The notes under the pieces: model-generated | What the model was told of the DNA's origin: nothing | The model's input: the letters and a program-made list of their open reading frames with translations, nothing else | The model's database searches: none | Shown here: piece after piece, positions 63,183 through 64,000 of the stretch | Position numbering within the stretch: position 1 is the stretch's first letter | Layout: each line of letters begins with the position of its first letter | Assembly (NCBI RefSeq): GCF_014898815.1 | Contig: NW_026515518.1 | Coordinates: 124,001 to 188,000 of the forward strand | Origin: Panonychus citri | Taxonomy: Eukaryota; Arthropoda; Arachnida; Trombidiformes; Tetranychidae | Direction of reading: 5' to 3' | Length of the DNA: 64,000 nucleotides | Position numbers and translations under genes: made by a program

Positions 63183-64000
63183 ATGGATAGACAATTTCAG
63201 GTAAATTTGTAACTAATATTGTTCAATGACAATTAGCTTATGATTGATTGATTAAATTCCAATTGTATTGACTAATTTACAGGAAGCTGATTTTCGAACT
63301 GTTGAAAATCTCAAATCGCTCGTTAATCAATGTGACGGGACACATTCGAGTGTATTATCAATATTAAGTGAATTGCGAAGTCACGTTAAATCATCTGATA
63401 TGTTGGAAGCTCTCAGAACGGAAAGAGGTGAAATGTTGGAAAAGGTTGTTAATTGGGCTGAAAATTCAGTGACAATCGAAACTGGATCGCAATTAAGTTT
63501 AATTGAGAAAATTTGCCTGATGAAAGCTCGCGAAGGGAAATTAAAAGCAGTGATTAAAGTGTGCGATCCATTGTTCAAAGACATTGCAGGCTATCATGAG
63601 GCTCGAAGAGGGATGGAGCAAATTGTCCGGGAATTGGCATCTCAGGTCACTACACTTTATCGTAAATGGTGCTCATCTTGGTCATCTGTGCAATTGGATC
63701 CACACCGACCTTGTATTGTGATCGATCCAACCTCACAAGTGCCATTGGTAACCTTTGAACCTCGATTAGTTTCATTTGCACGGGAATGTCGGACTCTTCG
63801 GTGTCTTGGTTTCCAATTATCGGGAGATTTAATTGATAAAGAACGTGACCTAATCAAATATGGTTCGATCGCCAGACATTTGGAGGAAATTGTCAACTTT
63901 TATTGTACCATTGGCGATTCGATTCTTCTTTGTCAACAGCCGATTCTCATCGACGCTGCGAGGACATTTACTTCACTTCTCGAATCTCGTAACAAAACAA
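63183..64000 (+). CDS. Dynein-2-like heavy chain, tail region, cut by window edge
   Basis: Two exons visible: 63183-63200 and 63283 to beyond 64000, with no stop before the edge. An acceptor-like AATCAG precedes the first, so it may be an internal exon and the real start may lie upstream. The visible 245 or so residues are helical and include VPLVTFEPRLVSFARECRTLRCLGFQ in pieces and later IVNFYCTIGDSIL and QQPILIDAARTF. This order (LV..LRE.R.L..LGF ... FYN.I ... Q.P....A..F) is that of the DHC_N1 tail of dynein heavy chains, closest to cytoplasmic dynein-2 (DYNC2H1). Dynein-2 drives retrograde transport in cilia. The family is likely; the subtype is less sure. Confidence 0.6.

Noticed and set aside
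1..64000. CRISPR arrays, operons, origins or prophage
   Set aside because: The window is spliced eukaryotic DNA; the repeats are microsatellites, MITEs and duplications, with no regular spacer pattern.

Overview
The window is nuclear DNA from an animal, most probably an arthropod. It is AT-rich and its genes have several short introns with GT/AG borders. It carries animal-specific families: an Additional sex combs homologue, a CIN85/CD2AP adaptor, an SLC44 choline transporter, a KIAA0930 homologue and a dynein-2-like heavy chain. The short introns and compact spacing from 19 kb onward would suit an acariform mite, but that is an inference from gene style and not a proof.

Region by region: 1 to about 16.7 kb has no gene I can support. 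It is rich in GAT/ATC triplets and long CT/GA runs, and holds one cluster of AGGTCA half-sites (10.1-10.3 kb) and one inverted-repeat element (14.06-14.59 kb). From 16.7 to 24.6 kb a 1.26-kb segment occurs twice in direct orientation (R1). A nucleoplasmin-like gene lies between the copies and the Asx homologue follows the second. The left copy contains an 830-bp foldback element flanked by TA; the right copy keeps the empty site. From 25.4 to 31.4 kb a C2H2 zinc-finger gene (minus) and an SLC44 gene (plus) are divergent. From 31.9 to 43.3 kb a second direct duplication (R2, about 1.34 and 1.42 kb) flanks a single-pass membrane protein gene and a vitellogenin-N-domain gene that has an apparent frameshift. 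A CIN85/CD2AP-like gene follows the second R2 copy.

From 50.6 to 64 kb the genes are dense: a KEN-box/SxIP protein and glucosamine-6-phosphate N-acetyltransferase (both minus), an asparagine synthetase of the plant/bacterial AsnB class (plus), a cysteine-rich secreted protein with an exon-phase conflict (minus), guanylate kinase (minus) divergent from the KIAA0930 homologue (plus), and the start of a dynein-2-like heavy chain cut by the window edge.

The genes do not form one pathway. Shared themes are metabolism (asparagine, UDP-GlcNAc precursor, GMP to GDP, choline), chromatin (nucleoplasmin-like, Asx, zinc finger) and endocytic/cytoskeletal work (CIN85, SxIP protein, dynein). The most unusual structural signal is the repeated layout 'duplicate - gene(s) - duplicate - gene', seen at two independent loci in the window.
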